A stretch of DNA of 64,000 bases from Nodularia spumigena CCY9414 (GCF_000340565.2 NZ_CP007203.1:5278706-5342705); one strand, 5' to 3'. Positions 30,180-39,626 are shown, numbered from the stretch's first letter. A program made the numbers and translations. Notes: generated from the sequence alone by a model not told the origin.

Positions 30180-30186
30180 AGCAGTT

Positions 30187-30306
30187 TAGTCATTGGTCAT
30201 TGGTCATTGGTCATTGGTCATTGGTCATTGGTCATTGGTCATTGGTCATTGGTCATTGGTCATTAATCATTGGTCATTAATCATTGGTCATTAATCATTG
30301 GTCATT
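30187..30306 (+). repeat. TCATTGG heptamer array (about 17 units)
   Basis: Tandem GTCATTG units with some AATCATT variants fill nearly the whole gap between the ABC permease start and the apt stop. No spacers of unique sequence are present, so it is not a CRISPR. Confidence 0.95.
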
Positions 30307-30336
30307 TGCTGAGGATATAAGAGAAAGCACGCATTA

Positions 30337-30855
30337 TTAGTATTCAATTAGGGAAATAATCGGCACATCTGGTAAATTTTTACGTCCTTGTAAATCCTGT
30401 AGCTCGATGATAAACCCAAACCCTACAAGCTCGCAGCCAAACTTCTGCACTAACTTTGCCGTTGCACTAGCTGTACCACCTGTAGCAATCAAATCATCGA
30501 CAATTAAAACACGGCTATTTGAATGCAAAGCGTCTTGATGCATTTCCAGACAGTCTGTACCATACTCTAATTCATATTCAATTGAGTGAACTGCTGCTGG
30601 TAACTTTCCCCGTTTGCGAACAGGAATAAAACCCGCTCCTAATTTGTAAGCTAAAGGAGGGCCAAAAATGAACCCACGGGATTCCATACCCACAATATAA
30701 TCTGCCTGTAATCCAGACTCAATACATTTTTCCGTGAAAAAGTCAATAGTGTAGCGTAATCCCTCTGGATCTCGCAGTAAAGTAGTTATATCCCGAAATA
30801 AAATTCCGGGTTTGGGAAAATCTGGGATGTCGCGAATTAGAGACTTTAAATCCAT
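30337..30855 (-). CDS. apt: Adenine phosphoribosyltransferase
   Basis: The 172-residue purine-salvage enzyme converts adenine and PRPP to AMP. It shows the family start [24 protein letters not shown] (read as [15 protein letters not shown]), the base-binding [13 protein letters not shown] and the PRPP motif [14 protein letters not shown]. It is flanked by tandem repeats on both sides and is probably monocistronic. Confidence 0.97.
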   Translation of the reverse strand: MDLKSLIRDIPDFPKPGILFRDITTLLRDPEGLRYTIDFFTEKCIESGLQADYIVGMESRGFIFGPPLAYKLGAGFIPVRKRGKLPAAVHSIEYELEYGTDCLEMHQDALHSNSRVLIVDDLIATGGTASATAKLVQKFGCELVGFGFIIELQDLQGRKNLPDVPIISLIEY

Positions 30856-30865
30856 AAATATGAGG

Positions 30866-30972
30866 GAGTAGGGAGTAGGGAGTAGGGACTAGGGACGAGG
30901 GAGTAGGAAGTAGGGAGTAGGAAGTAGGGAGTAGGAAGTAGGGAGTAGGAGGAACAAGCAGGGGCGCAGGGG
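30866..30972 (+). repeat. GGGAGTAGGAAGTA short tandem repeats
   Basis: About 100 bp of GGGAGTA / GGAAGTA units lie directly upstream of apt, ending in AAGCAGGGGCGCAGGGGG. Confidence 0.9.
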
Positions 30973-31333
30973 GAATAAACTTTGAAATCCCAATACCCAG
31001 TCCCCGATCCCCCAGTCCTCGATACCTGAAAAATCCTACACTATAATGTCATACGCTGGGTATTTCGGCTCTAATTTAACAATCCATTGACGATACCTAG
31101 AATCTACACCAATCTCAAGATAAGCTTGTATTGACAACACACAGAAGGTAAACAGATGCTTTGATAACTGAAATTTAAGTATACGTAACCATTTGAGTAG
31201 AACAAGTATTTAATGTATATATCAGGTAGTATTGCTACTGCCACAAGTCTCATCTTCTTGTTTAGCTACTTATCTTAAATTAGTTGTACTAGTTTTATTG
31301 AGTCTTTTAGAACTACACAAGGTATTTTATAGA

Positions 31334-31981
31334 ATGAATGTCTCAGCCAGCTTAACGCCATTGAATAGTCCAACCCCCCCATCATTGCCGATGATTCTGG
31401 ATAGTTTACCAGACCCTGCTATACCTACGGCAAGCTTCGCTAACGCCGCACAGGGTTGTCCCGCTAGAACCCGGCTGCAAGTTGATCTCATTTTACTGGC
31501 GATAGAAGCTTTAGAACTTGGAGGTTCTGAAGCTATTCTGGCTTTTGCTGACGAGTTGGAATTGAAAGGAATTATTAAAAACCGGGTAAATTTATGGCGG
31601 ATGCGGAGTTCTAACCCCATGCGAAGAGCGCATATCCGCCGTCCCTTAACAATTATGGAAGCAAAAGCCTTAGTGGTAATCGCTAGCTACATAGCCCGGC
31701 GTTTAACCGTCGTCATTCGCCAGATGTTGATGACATATCAGCAAATGACTGAAAAGCAGATCCCTTTGGCACAAAATTTGCGCTTATCTAATTATTTAGA
31801 GCGATTTCGAGTACATTTCAAAAGTAGGATGAATCCTCGACGTTCTAGTGTCATCGCATTAAGTTCTGATGAAAAATTAGATGAGCTAGCAATCAATTTG
31901 TTGGGACAATTACTATTTTGTACTGGCACAGCTGGAATGCAGCGCTTCTGGATTAGTCTTTTTGACGGGGAAGTAGAATGA
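31334..31981 (+). CDS. DUF3038-type conserved cyanobacterial protein
   Basis: The 215-residue protein from ATG 31334 (MNVSASLTPLNS) has a helical core (LQVDLILLAIEALELGGSEAILAFADELEL read as VDLILLAIEALELGGSEA) and basic C-terminal half. A longer upstream frame with hydrophobic residues is rejected because MNVSASL is the likely family start. The stop overlaps the start of the next gene (ATGA), indicating coupled translation. The pair DUF3038-DUF4335 is conserved in cyanobacteria and has no assigned function. Confidence 0.8.
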   Translation: MNVSASLTPLNSPTPPSLPMILDSLPDPAIPTASFANAAQGCPARTRLQVDLILLAIEALELGGSEAILAFADELELKGIIKNRVNLWRMRSSNPMRRAHIRRPLTIMEAKALVVIASYIARRLTVVIRQMLMTYQQMTEKQIPLAQNLRLSNYLERFRVHFKSRMNPRRSSVIALSSDEKLDELAINLLGQLLFCTGTAGMQRFWISLFDGEVE

Positions 31982-33090
31982 ATATCCAACGTAAGTACAG
32001 TTTACCTAATTGTACGCTGCTCTTAGAGGGTTTAAGTGATGCCGCCAAAGCCGCACACTACCAAGAAATGCGTCCAGAATTATCCATATTGGTGAATGCC
32101 GAATGCCATGTATCTGGCTATAATCAGCCTCTAGCGGGAGGGCGGGAATTTTTTGAAAGTTTGGTGAGAGCTGTGAGTGGCTATGCTCAAGAATTTTTGA
32201 GTAATGTATCCAACCCACAAGCACACAATCAAGGCTCCGAATTAGTGGAGTTACAAAAAATTGGCACTAACCGACATCGGTTAATTGTGCATTCGGAAAT
32301 AGCTGGAGATGGTTTTGAGTCTCAACCTAACTATAATAAACCGCCGATTCAAATGGATTTGAACACGGTGCAGTTATTTGATCTAGTTGAAGCTGTAGAT
32401 CAATTTTTTGCTGACAGCCAAACTTTACCAGAGTTGTCACTAGAATTACAGCCAGTTGCTAGACGTTACGGGGGTGGTAATCAAGTCCTACTAAAGCAGG
32501 CCGTACCCGCAGGTATAGGAGTTTCCACTGTAGCAGTTGCGGCGATCGCCTTTAGCTTAATTCCAGCGCCAGAGATTCGCCCACCAGAAACAAAGGTAGA
32601 GGAACAGACTAGCTCCATAACACCGAGCCGCAATTCTACTACACAACCTACACCACAAACCACAACACCCCCAGATGTAGCGACTTCCCCACCCACTTCC
32701 GTCGATGTAACGACTCCCCCAGCCGAGACAGCACCCAAAATTACAGATTTAGAAGCAGTCTTAAATACAGTTACAGAAATTACTGATTCATCCCAACTAC
32801 GTGTTCTGAATAGCCAAGTGTATCAGAAAATTAATCCGGCTTGGACTAATCGCTCAGAATTAACACAAGATTTAGTCTATCGTGTGGGTGCAACTGCTGA
32901 TGGTACTCTCGTCGGTTATAAAGCCGTGAATGAAGGAGCAAATGCAGAAATAGAATTAACTCCTCTGCCGAAACTGCTTTACAATCCTGTGAATCGTTCT
33001 CCCATCGCCAATGAACCAATAGCCCAATTTAGAGTAGTTTTTACCAGCAACGGTGTTTTGCAAGTTAGCCCTTGGTGGGGATATCAGTAA
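31978..33090 (+). CDS. DUF4335-type protein with Pro/Thr-rich linker
   Basis: The 370-residue protein opens MNIQRKYSLPNCTLLLEGLSD, the DUF4335 signature as I know it. A hydrophobic segment (VPAGIGVSTVAVAAIAFSLIP, about residues 178-198) may be a single membrane anchor. It is followed by a Thr/Pro-rich linker and a C-terminal globular domain (VYQKINPAW...SPWWGYQ). This suggests a cytosolic N-domain tethered to a periplasmic C-domain. It overlaps the upstream gene by 4 bp. Confidence 0.8.
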   Translation: MNIQRKYSLPNCTLLLEGLSDAAKAAHYQEMRPELSILVNAECHVSGYNQPLAGGREFFESLVRAVSGYAQEFLSNVSNPQAHNQGSELVELQKIGTNRHRLIVHSEIAGDGFESQPNYNKPPIQMDLNTVQLFDLVEAVDQFFADSQTLPELSLELQPVARRYGGGNQVLLKQAVPAGIGVSTVAVAAIAFSLIPAPEIRPPETKVEEQTSSITPSRNSTTQPTPQTTTPPDVATSPPTSVDVTTPPAETAPKITDLEAVLNTVTEITDSSQLRVLNSQVYQKINPAWTNRSELTQDLVYRVGATADGTLVGYKAVNEGANAEIELTPLPKLLYNPVNRSPIANEPIAQFRVVFTSNGVLQVSPWWGYQ

Positions 33091-33094
33091 CTGG

Positions 33095-33255
33095 GGAATG
33101 GGAAGAGGCAGGGAGGAAGAGGAACGGGAGAAGAGGCAGGGGTGCAGGGAGCAGGGAGCAAGGGGGAGTAAGAAATTACTTTAAACTTCCGGTTATTTAG
33201 CAACCATTCCTCTTCTCCCCTGCACCCCGCCCCCTGCCCCCGTTCCTCTTCCCCT
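33095..33255 (+). repeat. Composite inverted G-rich/C-rich repeat, copy 1
   Basis: G-rich GGAAGAGGCAGGG/GGGAGCAGGG units, a core TAAGAAATTACTTTAAA-CTTCCGGTTATTTAGCAACC, then C-rich mirror sequence ending CCCCGTTCCTCTTCCCC. A second copy with the same core lies at 41098-41246. The arms could fold into a long hairpin between the convergent DUF4335 and PBP genes. Confidence 0.75.
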
Positions 33256-35524
33256 ATCGGGCAATTTGCCTCATATAATCGCCCCACAGTTTAGCTGCTT
33301 GCCCACTGCTCCCGGAAGTGGGGGAATTATTGTCATTACCTAACCAAATGCCAGTTACAAGCCGCCGACTGGGGATTGAGCCAATGAACCAGAGATCAAC
33401 GTTTTTATCAGTTGTGCCGGTTTTACCACCTTCCCCTTGTCCAATCGCGGCAGCGCGACCAGTACCGCTAGTGACTGCCTGGCGCATCATCCGGGTGATT
33501 TCGTCCGCTACGCCTGTGGGTAAAACTCGCTGGTTGGCATCTCGACTTTGGTCAAAGGAATAGACAACACGGCAGGTTGTTAAGTCCTCACGATTTTCAC
33601 AATCACTACTATCTAGAATCCGGCTAATAGCATGGGGTGGATTCCATACACCACGATTAGTAATAGCGCCAAAAGCGCCGGTCATTTCTAAAACATTGAC
33701 TACACTTTGACCCAGTACTAAGCCGGGAACAGCTTCGAGCGATGACTTGACTCCTAAACGCTTGGCTGTGGATACGACTTGATTTAGCCCTACTTCTCTA
33801 GCAATTCTTAGAGCAATGGGATTTTCCGACTGGGCAAACCCAACGGTCATATTTAAGAAATTCCCCGCACCACTTCTACAGGGTCTGTAAGTAAAACCTT
33901 GCCAAGGTAAAGCAGCGCAAGAATAACTTTTGGAGGCTGGTATTCCCTTCTCAAGAGCCGCAGCGAAGGCGAAAACTTTGAAGGTAGAACCTGGTTGTCT
34001 TTGGGCTTGGACAGCACGATTAAATTGGCTTTGTCTAAAATCAGTCCCGCCTACCATTGACAGAATACTACCAGTTGTAGTGTTCAGGGTAACGATCGCA
34101 CCTTGAGAAAAACGAAAGGTTGATCCAGCGTTGTTAACGGAATTACGCAAGGCTGTTTCTGCTTGGGTTTGTATTCTAGGATCAAGCTGGGTTTCAATTA
34201 TATAATTACCTTCTCTGGCAGCTCCCTCTCCCAAAATTGATTCGAGTTCCTGGAAGACATAACTGTAAAAGTAAGGAGCAATGGTACTAGCTTGGCGATC
34301 GCAAACTTTGGGACTAATTTGGACTGGAGAACGCCTGGCTCGATTGGCTTCTTCTTCGGAGATTTTCCCCAGGTCTAACATTCGCCTAATGACGCGATTC
34401 CGATAGTCAACTGGTTGTAGCCTATTGGAGCTATTTTCACAAAAATTGAAGGCGTTGGGAGCCGGTAAAATTCCCACTAATGTTGCAGCTTCCGAGAGCG
34501 TTAATTCTTTGGCTGGCTTCTCAAAGTAATAACGAGCCGCATCCTCAAAGCCGGATGTATCCACGCCCAAAAATACTCGATTTAAGTAAGTCAGCAAGAT
34601 TTTATCTTTGCTGTAAAAAGTTTCTAGCTTGAAGGAGACAACAGCCTCCCGCAGTTTGCGTCCCAAGGAGTCTTGAGCGCCAACATAGTCCCGGAATAAA
34701 CTCCGGGCTACTTGCTGGGTAACGGTGCTGGCTCCCTGCTGCACATCTCCACTGCGAGTATTAATCAGCAAGGCTCGCAAAATCCCCAACGGGTCAATGC
34801 CAAAGTGCCAATTGTAACGACTATCTTCTGAGGACACCACGGCTGCGGGTAAATAACGGCCAAAGTCCTCCAAGCTCTGCATATCGACGTGGGAGGTACT
34901 TCGAGGCTCACGCAGGGGGGTGGAGCCATCACCTGCATAAATTACGATGGGAGCGCTGGTAGCCGTGGGTAGAGGTCTGACGGAAAATTTCAGCCATTCC
35001 ACGCCTATGACTAACCCCACCAAGGCGCTGACACCACCAATCCCGTAAGCCGCCCAAGTTGCTGCTTTAATATGCAACGGTGCTGGATCGACATATTGCA
35101 AGCGCACTGAAGCTGCAAGTTCTGGTGGCCCTAAAGTGAAAATATCACCGTGTCGCAGTTCTAAGCTATTAACCCGGCGTTTACCACGATAAATACCGTT
35201 AGTGGAATTTTCATCTTTGATCACAAAAACCGGGGTGCGTTGACTCGAATCCCGCGACAGTGACAGGTGAATTTGACTGACAACTGGGTTGCGAATGACT
35301 ATATCACAGGATTTGGAACTACGACCGAGGATGTAGCGATCGCCTAACAACGGATAGACCTCCGCCTTGTCCGCCCCCGCATCCTGCACCCATATCTCTG
35401 GTACTTTGGCATTAGGCTTGAGCGCCAACTTGGAAAAGTCAACCCTTGCTTGAATTGTCTGTACTGCTTGAGTCAGTTGACCAAGTAAAGTTTGTGGCTT
35501 GTGAGGAGGTTGGGGGGAACTCAT
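33254..35524 (-). CDS. Class A penicillin-binding protein with N-terminal FHA domain
   Basis: The 756-residue bifunctional peptidoglycan synthase has an FHA domain first (about residues 65-130: YILGRSSKSCDIVIRNPVVS with the Arg-Ser pair that reads phosphothreonine). One transmembrane helix (about 155-180) follows, then a GT51 glycosyltransferase (SSEDSRYNWHFGIDP, QGASTVTQQVARSLF). The transpeptidase shows SxxK in QPGSTFKVFAF, SEN in QSENPIAL and KTGTTDKN. It polymerises and cross-links cell wall in the periplasm, and the cytosolic FHA domain suggests control by a Ser/Thr kinase. It is a PBP1-type protein; the specific paralogue name is not assigned. Confidence 0.93.
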   Translation of the reverse strand: MSSPQPPHKPQTLLGQLTQAVQTIQARVDFSKLALKPNAKVPEIWVQDAGADKAEVYPLLGDRYILGRSSKSCDIVIRNPVVSQIHLSLSRDSSQRTPVFVIKDENSTNGIYRGKRRVNSLELRHGDIFTLGPPELAASVRLQYVDPAPLHIKAATWAAYGIGGVSALVGLVIGVEWLKFSVRPLPTATSAPIVIYAGDGSTPLREPRSTSHVDMQSLEDFGRYLPAAVVSSEDSRYNWHFGIDPLGILRALLINTRSGDVQQGASTVTQQVARSLFRDYVGAQDSLGRKLREAVVSFKLETFYSKDKILLTYLNRVFLGVDTSGFEDAARYYFEKPAKELTLSEAATLVGILPAPNAFNFCENSSNRLQPVDYRNRVIRRMLDLGKISEEEANRARRSPVQISPKVCDRQASTIAPYFYSYVFQELESILGEGAAREGNYIIETQLDPRIQTQAETALRNSVNNAGSTFRFSQGAIVTLNTTTGSILSMVGGTDFRQSQFNRAVQAQRQPGSTFKVFAFAAALEKGIPASKSYSCAALPWQGFTYRPCRSGAGNFLNMTVGFAQSENPIALRIAREVGLNQVVSTAKRLGVKSSLEAVPGLVLGQSVVNVLEMTGAFGAITNRGVWNPPHAISRILDSSDCENREDLTTCRVVYSFDQSRDANQRVLPTGVADEITRMMRQAVTSGTGRAAAIGQGEGGKTGTTDKNVDLWFIGSIPSRRLVTGIWLGNDNNSPTSGSSGQAAKLWGDYMRQIAR

Positions 35525-35964
35525 CGGCTATTTACATCACAATGATTGGCAAAGAATCGGGCGAATGACAATCTGGATACAGATATTCCACTATTTTACT
35601 CATAAGCCCAAGGAGAAATTGGCTGTACGGAATTCTTACCTCTTCAATCTTACACCAAGACAATCTCTATTCAGAAATTTTACCCTCTTGGCTTTGTTAC
35701 TTTTTCACTGATTCAAAAGTTTAGCTTCATTGTTGGTTATCCTGATTTTAACTATTATTATTTATTAAATAATAAGGGTTAATACTTGGGCTTTGGTGTT
35801 TCTTCAAACTAACTCTTAATTTACAGAAAATGTAAAGTTTACACCATAAAATTTACATATCTTTTAACCCTCATTTATACATCTTCATTTAGACAGATTT
35901 TCTGCAATCAGTTGTTTGATTTAATTGGCTGAGTGTTCTGTCTCCTTTGAGGAAAATTTCAGAA

Positions 35965-36360
35965 ATGTTGGGAAAATCTCTGACTCTGATTGGTACAGCG
36001 TTGACTTTGGCTCTTACTACCAATGTTGCTTTGGCCGAATCAAATAAATCCTCCGTCGCCGAATCCGATAGCTTATCTATGAATGCGCCAACGGAAATCA
36101 AGCTTTCACCAGAAGGGATGAAAATTCTGTGTGAGCGATCGCCTCTTAATTCCCGTTGTCCTGGAGGTACAGCACTCATACCTCCTACCTCTGGTGGTAT
36201 TTCAGTACCACTGTTAGATAGTAACACCACTCCTGAGAACACAACACCGGCAGAAACTTTGATGCCGGAAGTATCTGACCCCAATAGTAGCTCAACTCCA
36301 GCACCAGAACCTTTGATGCAGAATGAGTTTGAGTTTCAGAGCGAACCCAACCCCCAATAA
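35965..36360 (+). CDS. Small exported protein, unknown function
   Basis: The 131-residue protein from ATG 35965 has an N-terminal signal peptide (MLGKSLTLIGTALTLALTT, cleavage after VALA). An acidic Ser/Pro/Thr-rich mature region follows, with CERSPLNSRCPGGTALIPP carrying the only two cysteines. GAGGA lies 11 bp before the ATG; a TTG 18 bp upstream is less likely. No family is recognised. The 440-bp gap before it shows no other gene and should hold its promoter. Confidence 0.75.
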   Translation: MLGKSLTLIGTALTLALTTNVALAESNKSSVAESDSLSMNAPTEIKLSPEGMKILCERSPLNSRCPGGTALIPPTSGGISVPLLDSNTTPENTTPAETLMPEVSDPNSSSTPAPEPLMQNEFEFQSEPNPQ

Positions 36361-36431
36361 GTTAGCAAAATACAGGTTGGCAAAAACTCGAACTACGAGT
36401 GCTTAAAAACTAGGGTATAATTCTCATTTTG

Positions 36432-36491
36432 ATAATCCCACGACTGTGAAAATTATGCTATGGTCATTCTCAAAAAAAGTCGTGGGATTAT
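36432..36491. terminator. Perfect 14-bp inverted repeat at a convergent junction
   Basis: ATAATCCCACGACT (36432-36445) pairs perfectly with AGTCGTGGGATTAT (36478-36491) across a 32-nt loop ending in an A-run. It lies between the convergent exported-protein and lspA genes and could act as a bidirectional terminator, or be a very short mobile repeat. Confidence 0.5.
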
Positions 36492-36503
36492 TAAGTTTTA
36501 AGA

Positions 36504-36980
36504 TTAGCTTGACCTGTCACTGGAACTTGGTGTTTTTTGGAAAGAAGCAATTAACAAACAAACAATACCAATACTAATAAATGAATCTGCCATATTAAAT
36601 ACAGCAAAATTAATCAAGCGAAAATCGAGAAAATCAACGACATAGCCTAAAACGAACCGATCAATACCATTGCCCATCGCTCCACCTAAAATCAAACCAT
36701 AACCTAATTGATCCCAATGATTTAACTCCTGACCAAACCACCCTAATGCTATTAATACCAAACTCACACCCAACGATAGCCAGCGTAACCACTCTACTTT
36801 CCCACTGAATAGACTAAAAGCCGCACCAGTATTAGTGACATAGGTAAAATGAAATACATCGGGTATGATTGGTAGCGTCTGTCCCAAGCTAAAGGTCTGC
36901 ACTACCCAATATTTTGTCAATTGATCTAAGAAAAAAGCGACGAAAGCAGCAATCCAAAACAGATGATTTTTTAAACGCAT
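36504..36980 (-). CDS. lspA: Lipoprotein signal peptidase
   Basis: This 158-residue, four-helix membrane aspartyl protease removes signal peptides from prolipoproteins. The catalytic Asp pair lies in GAMGNGIDRFVLGYVVDFLDF and NMADSFISIG, and the FLDQLTKYWV and VTNTGAAFSLF motifs are present. G-rich tandem repeats (36987-37027) lie just upstream of the start. Confidence 0.96.
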   Translation of the reverse strand: MRLKNHLFWIAAFVAFFLDQLTKYWVVQTFSLGQTLPIIPDVFHFTYVTNTGAAFSLFSGKVEWLRWLSLGVSLVLIALGWFGQELNHWDQLGYGLILGGAMGNGIDRFVLGYVVDFLDFRLINFAVFNMADSFISIGIVCLLIASFQKTPSSSDRSS

Positions 36981-36986
36981 GAAACT

Positions 36987-37027
36987 AGGGAGTAGGGAGT
37001 AGGGAGTAGGGAGTAGGTAGGGGCGGG
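36987..37027 (+). repeat. GGGAGTA short tandem repeats
   Basis: About six GGGAGTA units lie between the lspA start and the bioY stop. Confidence 0.85.
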
Positions 37028-37078
37028 TTTAAGCAATACGTCTCTCCTGACTTCACGGGGGGGCTAGTACCGCCATAA

Positions 37079-37681
37079 CTAATAAAACATTAAATGACGT
37101 AATATATATGCTATTACGGTAACAGCGCACACTACAGCTAGTTGACCGGGTAGTGCAAACCAAGAGTATCTGAGGATTGCTTGCATGAGAGCCAGATTTT
37201 CTGTGCCTTTCCACTGAAAAAAATAACTGATGATCAAATAAGTCACACCGCAGAGGTGGACAGTTAACAAGCCAGTTATACAACTAAAAGCTAGGGTTTC
37301 CAACTTAGGTCTAGCTTTAAAAGCCAAAGATCCACAAATCCAAGCTCCAGGAATAAAGCCTAGCAGATAGCCAAACTGAGATAGTTTGACATAACCAATA
37401 CCGCCACCATCAGCAAATACAGGTAGCAAGGTTAAACCCATGACTAAATAGGCGATTTGCGATAGTGCGCCAGCATTTTTCCCTCCTAAACAACCTACTA
37501 ATAGCACCGCACCCACTTGACAGGTGACACCTAGAGAAACAGTCTGAATTCCTTGCTTACTCCAACTCCAAGGTAAGGCGATACCATAGGCTTCTAGGAA
37601 AGTACCGCCCATTGTCAGGAGTAAACCAACCATAGACCATAGTAATTGAACAGTTCCCAAATTTCCAACGCTTCCAGCCAT
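37079..37681 (-). CDS. bioY: Biotin transporter BioY
   Basis: The 200-residue membrane protein has six hydrophobic segments and the BioY features GALSQIAYLVMGL, PVFADGGG and LSQFGYLLGFIPGAW. BioY is the substrate-binding S component of ECF transporters; no EcfA or EcfT gene is adjacent, so it either shares an energiser or works alone. The ATG at 37681 (MAGSVGNLG) is preferred over a TTG 21 bp upstream. Confidence 0.93.
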   Translation of the reverse strand: MAGSVGNLGTVQLLWSMVGLLLTMGGTFLEAYGIALPWSWSKQGIQTVSLGVTCQVGAVLLVGCLGGKNAGALSQIAYLVMGLTLLPVFADGGGIGYVKLSQFGYLLGFIPGAWICGSLAFKARPKLETLAFSCITGLLTVHLCGVTYLIISYFFQWKGTENLALMQAILRYSWFALPGQLAVVCAVTVIAYILRHLMFY

Positions 37682-37804
37682 TTTACTTACACAAATGCTC
37701 AAACAATGTGTGAAAGGACTATTTTCTGTGTTTGAGGCTGTATTTTGAGCATAAGTTTATACATATTGGTCATTTTTAACTAATGCTCATTGTTCATTAT
37801 GACC

Positions 37805-37946
37805 AGGACTTACGCAAAATTATGGAAAAACGAACCACGTTCGCGAAGCGTCTCCCCTTGGGAGAAGGACACGTTGGCGCTAGCCTCTCCCCTTGGGAGA
37901 AGGACACGAAGTTAAGAAGGTTTCAGAGAGTTCTTGCGTAAGTCCT
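37805..37946 (+). repeat. MITE with AGGACTTACGCAA terminal inverted repeats
   Basis: A 142-bp unit is bounded by perfect 13-bp repeats AGGACTTACGCAA (37805-37817) and TTGCGTAAGTCCT (37934-37946). The interior contains CTCCCCTTGGGAGAAGGACACG as a duplicated palindromic word. A 56-bp deletion derivative lies at 39627-39682, and diverged interior sequence is found near 41000-41090. Confidence 0.85.
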
Positions 37947-38896
37947 AATGACAAGTGAATCATATTTTTAGTTTCTTGTGTACCTAGCACTCTATTTTAA
38001 TCGCCCCATGTCTTTTTTGTGTTTAAAATAATAGTTTAATAACTACAGAAGATAGACAGAACCATAAATACAGCCATAATAAAAATCAGGTGTATTACTT
38101 CTTTTATATGTGAGATTTGTGGGTAACAAGTTTGTGTGGTTTAAACACCTATGAATTTACTATTTTCCCTGTTAAACATGAAACAAATACTATATTTTAG
38201 TGTATATCTAAATAATTAAACGCCAAAGTATTCCGAAAACATAAAGTAATTAGTACAGACAGAAAAGAGGCATTGACTGAAAGATTGCATTTGTGTATAA
38301 CCAAGACAATGAAGGTCGCAATACAGAAATAATCCGAGCCTCTTGAGTTCTGTATTCAAGTTGTCCAGAAAAATTGAAATTATTTTTATAGTTAAAGGTT
38401 CTTAGTCTAATAGTTAGACTATGGCTATAGAAATTATGCATAATAATTGCTTTGAAATAGCAAATATTTATCAGGTAAAAGGGAACAGCAATAAGTATTA
38501 AATCCAAAAAAATCTTCAAAAATGCATAAATAAACCGAAAAAAAAGACAATAAATACTGTGATTACAGGGTTTTCTAGTTATTTTTGAGAATATAATTAT
38601 TGAAGTTAATAAAAAGCATCTAAATTTTTACAAAGACATCAAAACATTATTCATTGTTTTCAACCTAAAAAATAACTAATCTAGATTGTGAGACAAGCGG
38701 TAATTAAAGATTTTCTGGTTCGCCAGATATTGGATAAATTACGTAATGGTAAAACCCATTATTCTCAATATGCTAATAGCTAATAAATAGCTTGTGCAAG
38801 AAGACAGCAAAAAACTAGATTCATGAAGCTGGATTAATTTTGTCATGTTCCAGCGCTAATGAAATTTTTATCCGCAAATTAGGAGGCTTCGTTTTC
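37947..38896. other. AT-rich interval without recognisable gene
   Basis: About 950 bp of AT-rich sequence contains only short, unconvincing open frames (the longest, 38250-38519 minus, is low-complexity and has no RBS). It probably holds the promoter and a long leader of the glycine-rich protein gene. No repeats, tRNA or known RNA were recognised. Confidence 0.5.
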
Positions 38897-39499
38897 ATGG
38901 AAGATTCAACAATTGTTGTGATGGAAGATCAAACAATGACTGATAGTGGCGAAAACACCGTTACTGAAAATGATGAGATGATTGATCTGCTTCAGCAATC
39001 ACCCTTTGCACCTTTGCTAGAAATTGACGGTGTAACCCCAGAATACTTAATCAAGTCTTTTGCTGAGGCTTTTGGGGACTCCGATTCCAGTATTGATCCT
39101 AGTGTGTTTAACGGTAGCGTTCCAGGTACTGATCCCTTTTCTGGCTTTGGCGACCCGACGGCTGAAGCTAGCCCGTTGACTGGTGGTGTCAACCCCTGGG
39201 CTAGTATTAACCTTGATCCTTCCTCTACAGGTAGCGAAGACTTAAGTGGCGGTGACTCCTTAACTGGCGGTATGCCTAGCTCCGGTGGTATGGGTGGCGA
39301 TAATTCCTCTGGTGGTGGCGGCTTCGGCGGCGGCGGCATGGGTGGCGGCTTCGGCGGCATGGGCGGCTTTGGTGGCGGTAGCGGTGACTCCTCTGGTAGC
39401 GGTATGCCTAACTTCGGTGGCGATGACTCTTCCGATGGCGGCATGGGCGGCATGAGTTTCGGCGGCATGGGTGGCGGCGGCATGGGTGGCGGCCGTTAG
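38897..39499 (+). CDS. Gly/Met/Ser-rich low-complexity protein
   Basis: The 200-residue protein from ATG 38897 has AGGAGG ten bases upstream, one of the best RBSs of the window. The N-terminal 60 residues are acidic and structured-looking (MIDLLQQSPFAPLL, EIDGVTPEYLIKSFAEAFGDSD), followed by Asp/Ser/Pro linkers. The last 80 residues are almost wholly Gly with Met, Phe and Ser (GGMGGGFGGMGGF type). There is no signal peptide or membrane segment. No function is recognised; it resembles a structural or phase-separating protein. The 57-bp longer frame is rejected because of the RBS. A terminator follows. Confidence 0.8.
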   Translation: MEDSTIVVMEDQTMTDSGENTVTENDEMIDLLQQSPFAPLLEIDGVTPEYLIKSFAEAFGDSDSSIDPSVFNGSVPGTDPFSGFGDPTAEASPLTGGVNPWASINLDPSSTGSEDLSGGDSLTGGMPSSGGMGGDNSSGGGGFGGGGMGGGFGGMGGFGGGSGDSSGSGMPNFGGDDSSDGGMGGMSFGGMGGGGMGGGR

Positions 39500-39526
39500 T
39501 GATTATTGTTTAAATTTTTGTGAACT

Positions 39527-39554
39527 ACCCCAACTTTTTAGCTGAAGTTGGGGT
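39527..39554 (+). terminator. Terminator hairpin after Gly-rich gene
   Basis: ACCCCAACTT and AAGTTGGGGT form a 10-bp stem with an 8-nt loop, followed by TATTTG, 28 bp after the stop codon. Confidence 0.75.
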
Positions 39555-39626
39555 TATTTGTATGAGAAGTTTCGCCACTGAACCGAAGCGTTTTCCGGGG
39601 GAGTTTCTTGGAGGTTTGAGATCAAA

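Noticed and set aside
30187-30306. Possible CRISPR array
   Set aside because: Units are 7 bp and directly tandem with no unique spacers; the same arrays recur at other intergenic sites.
38250-38519. Minus-strand 89-codon ORF
   Set aside because: AT-rich sequence with no RBS, no recognisable fold and no neighbouring operon.
38992-39483. Long minus-strand Pro-rich ORF
   Set aside because: It is the antisense shadow of the glycine-rich gene, where GGC/GGT codons read as proline.
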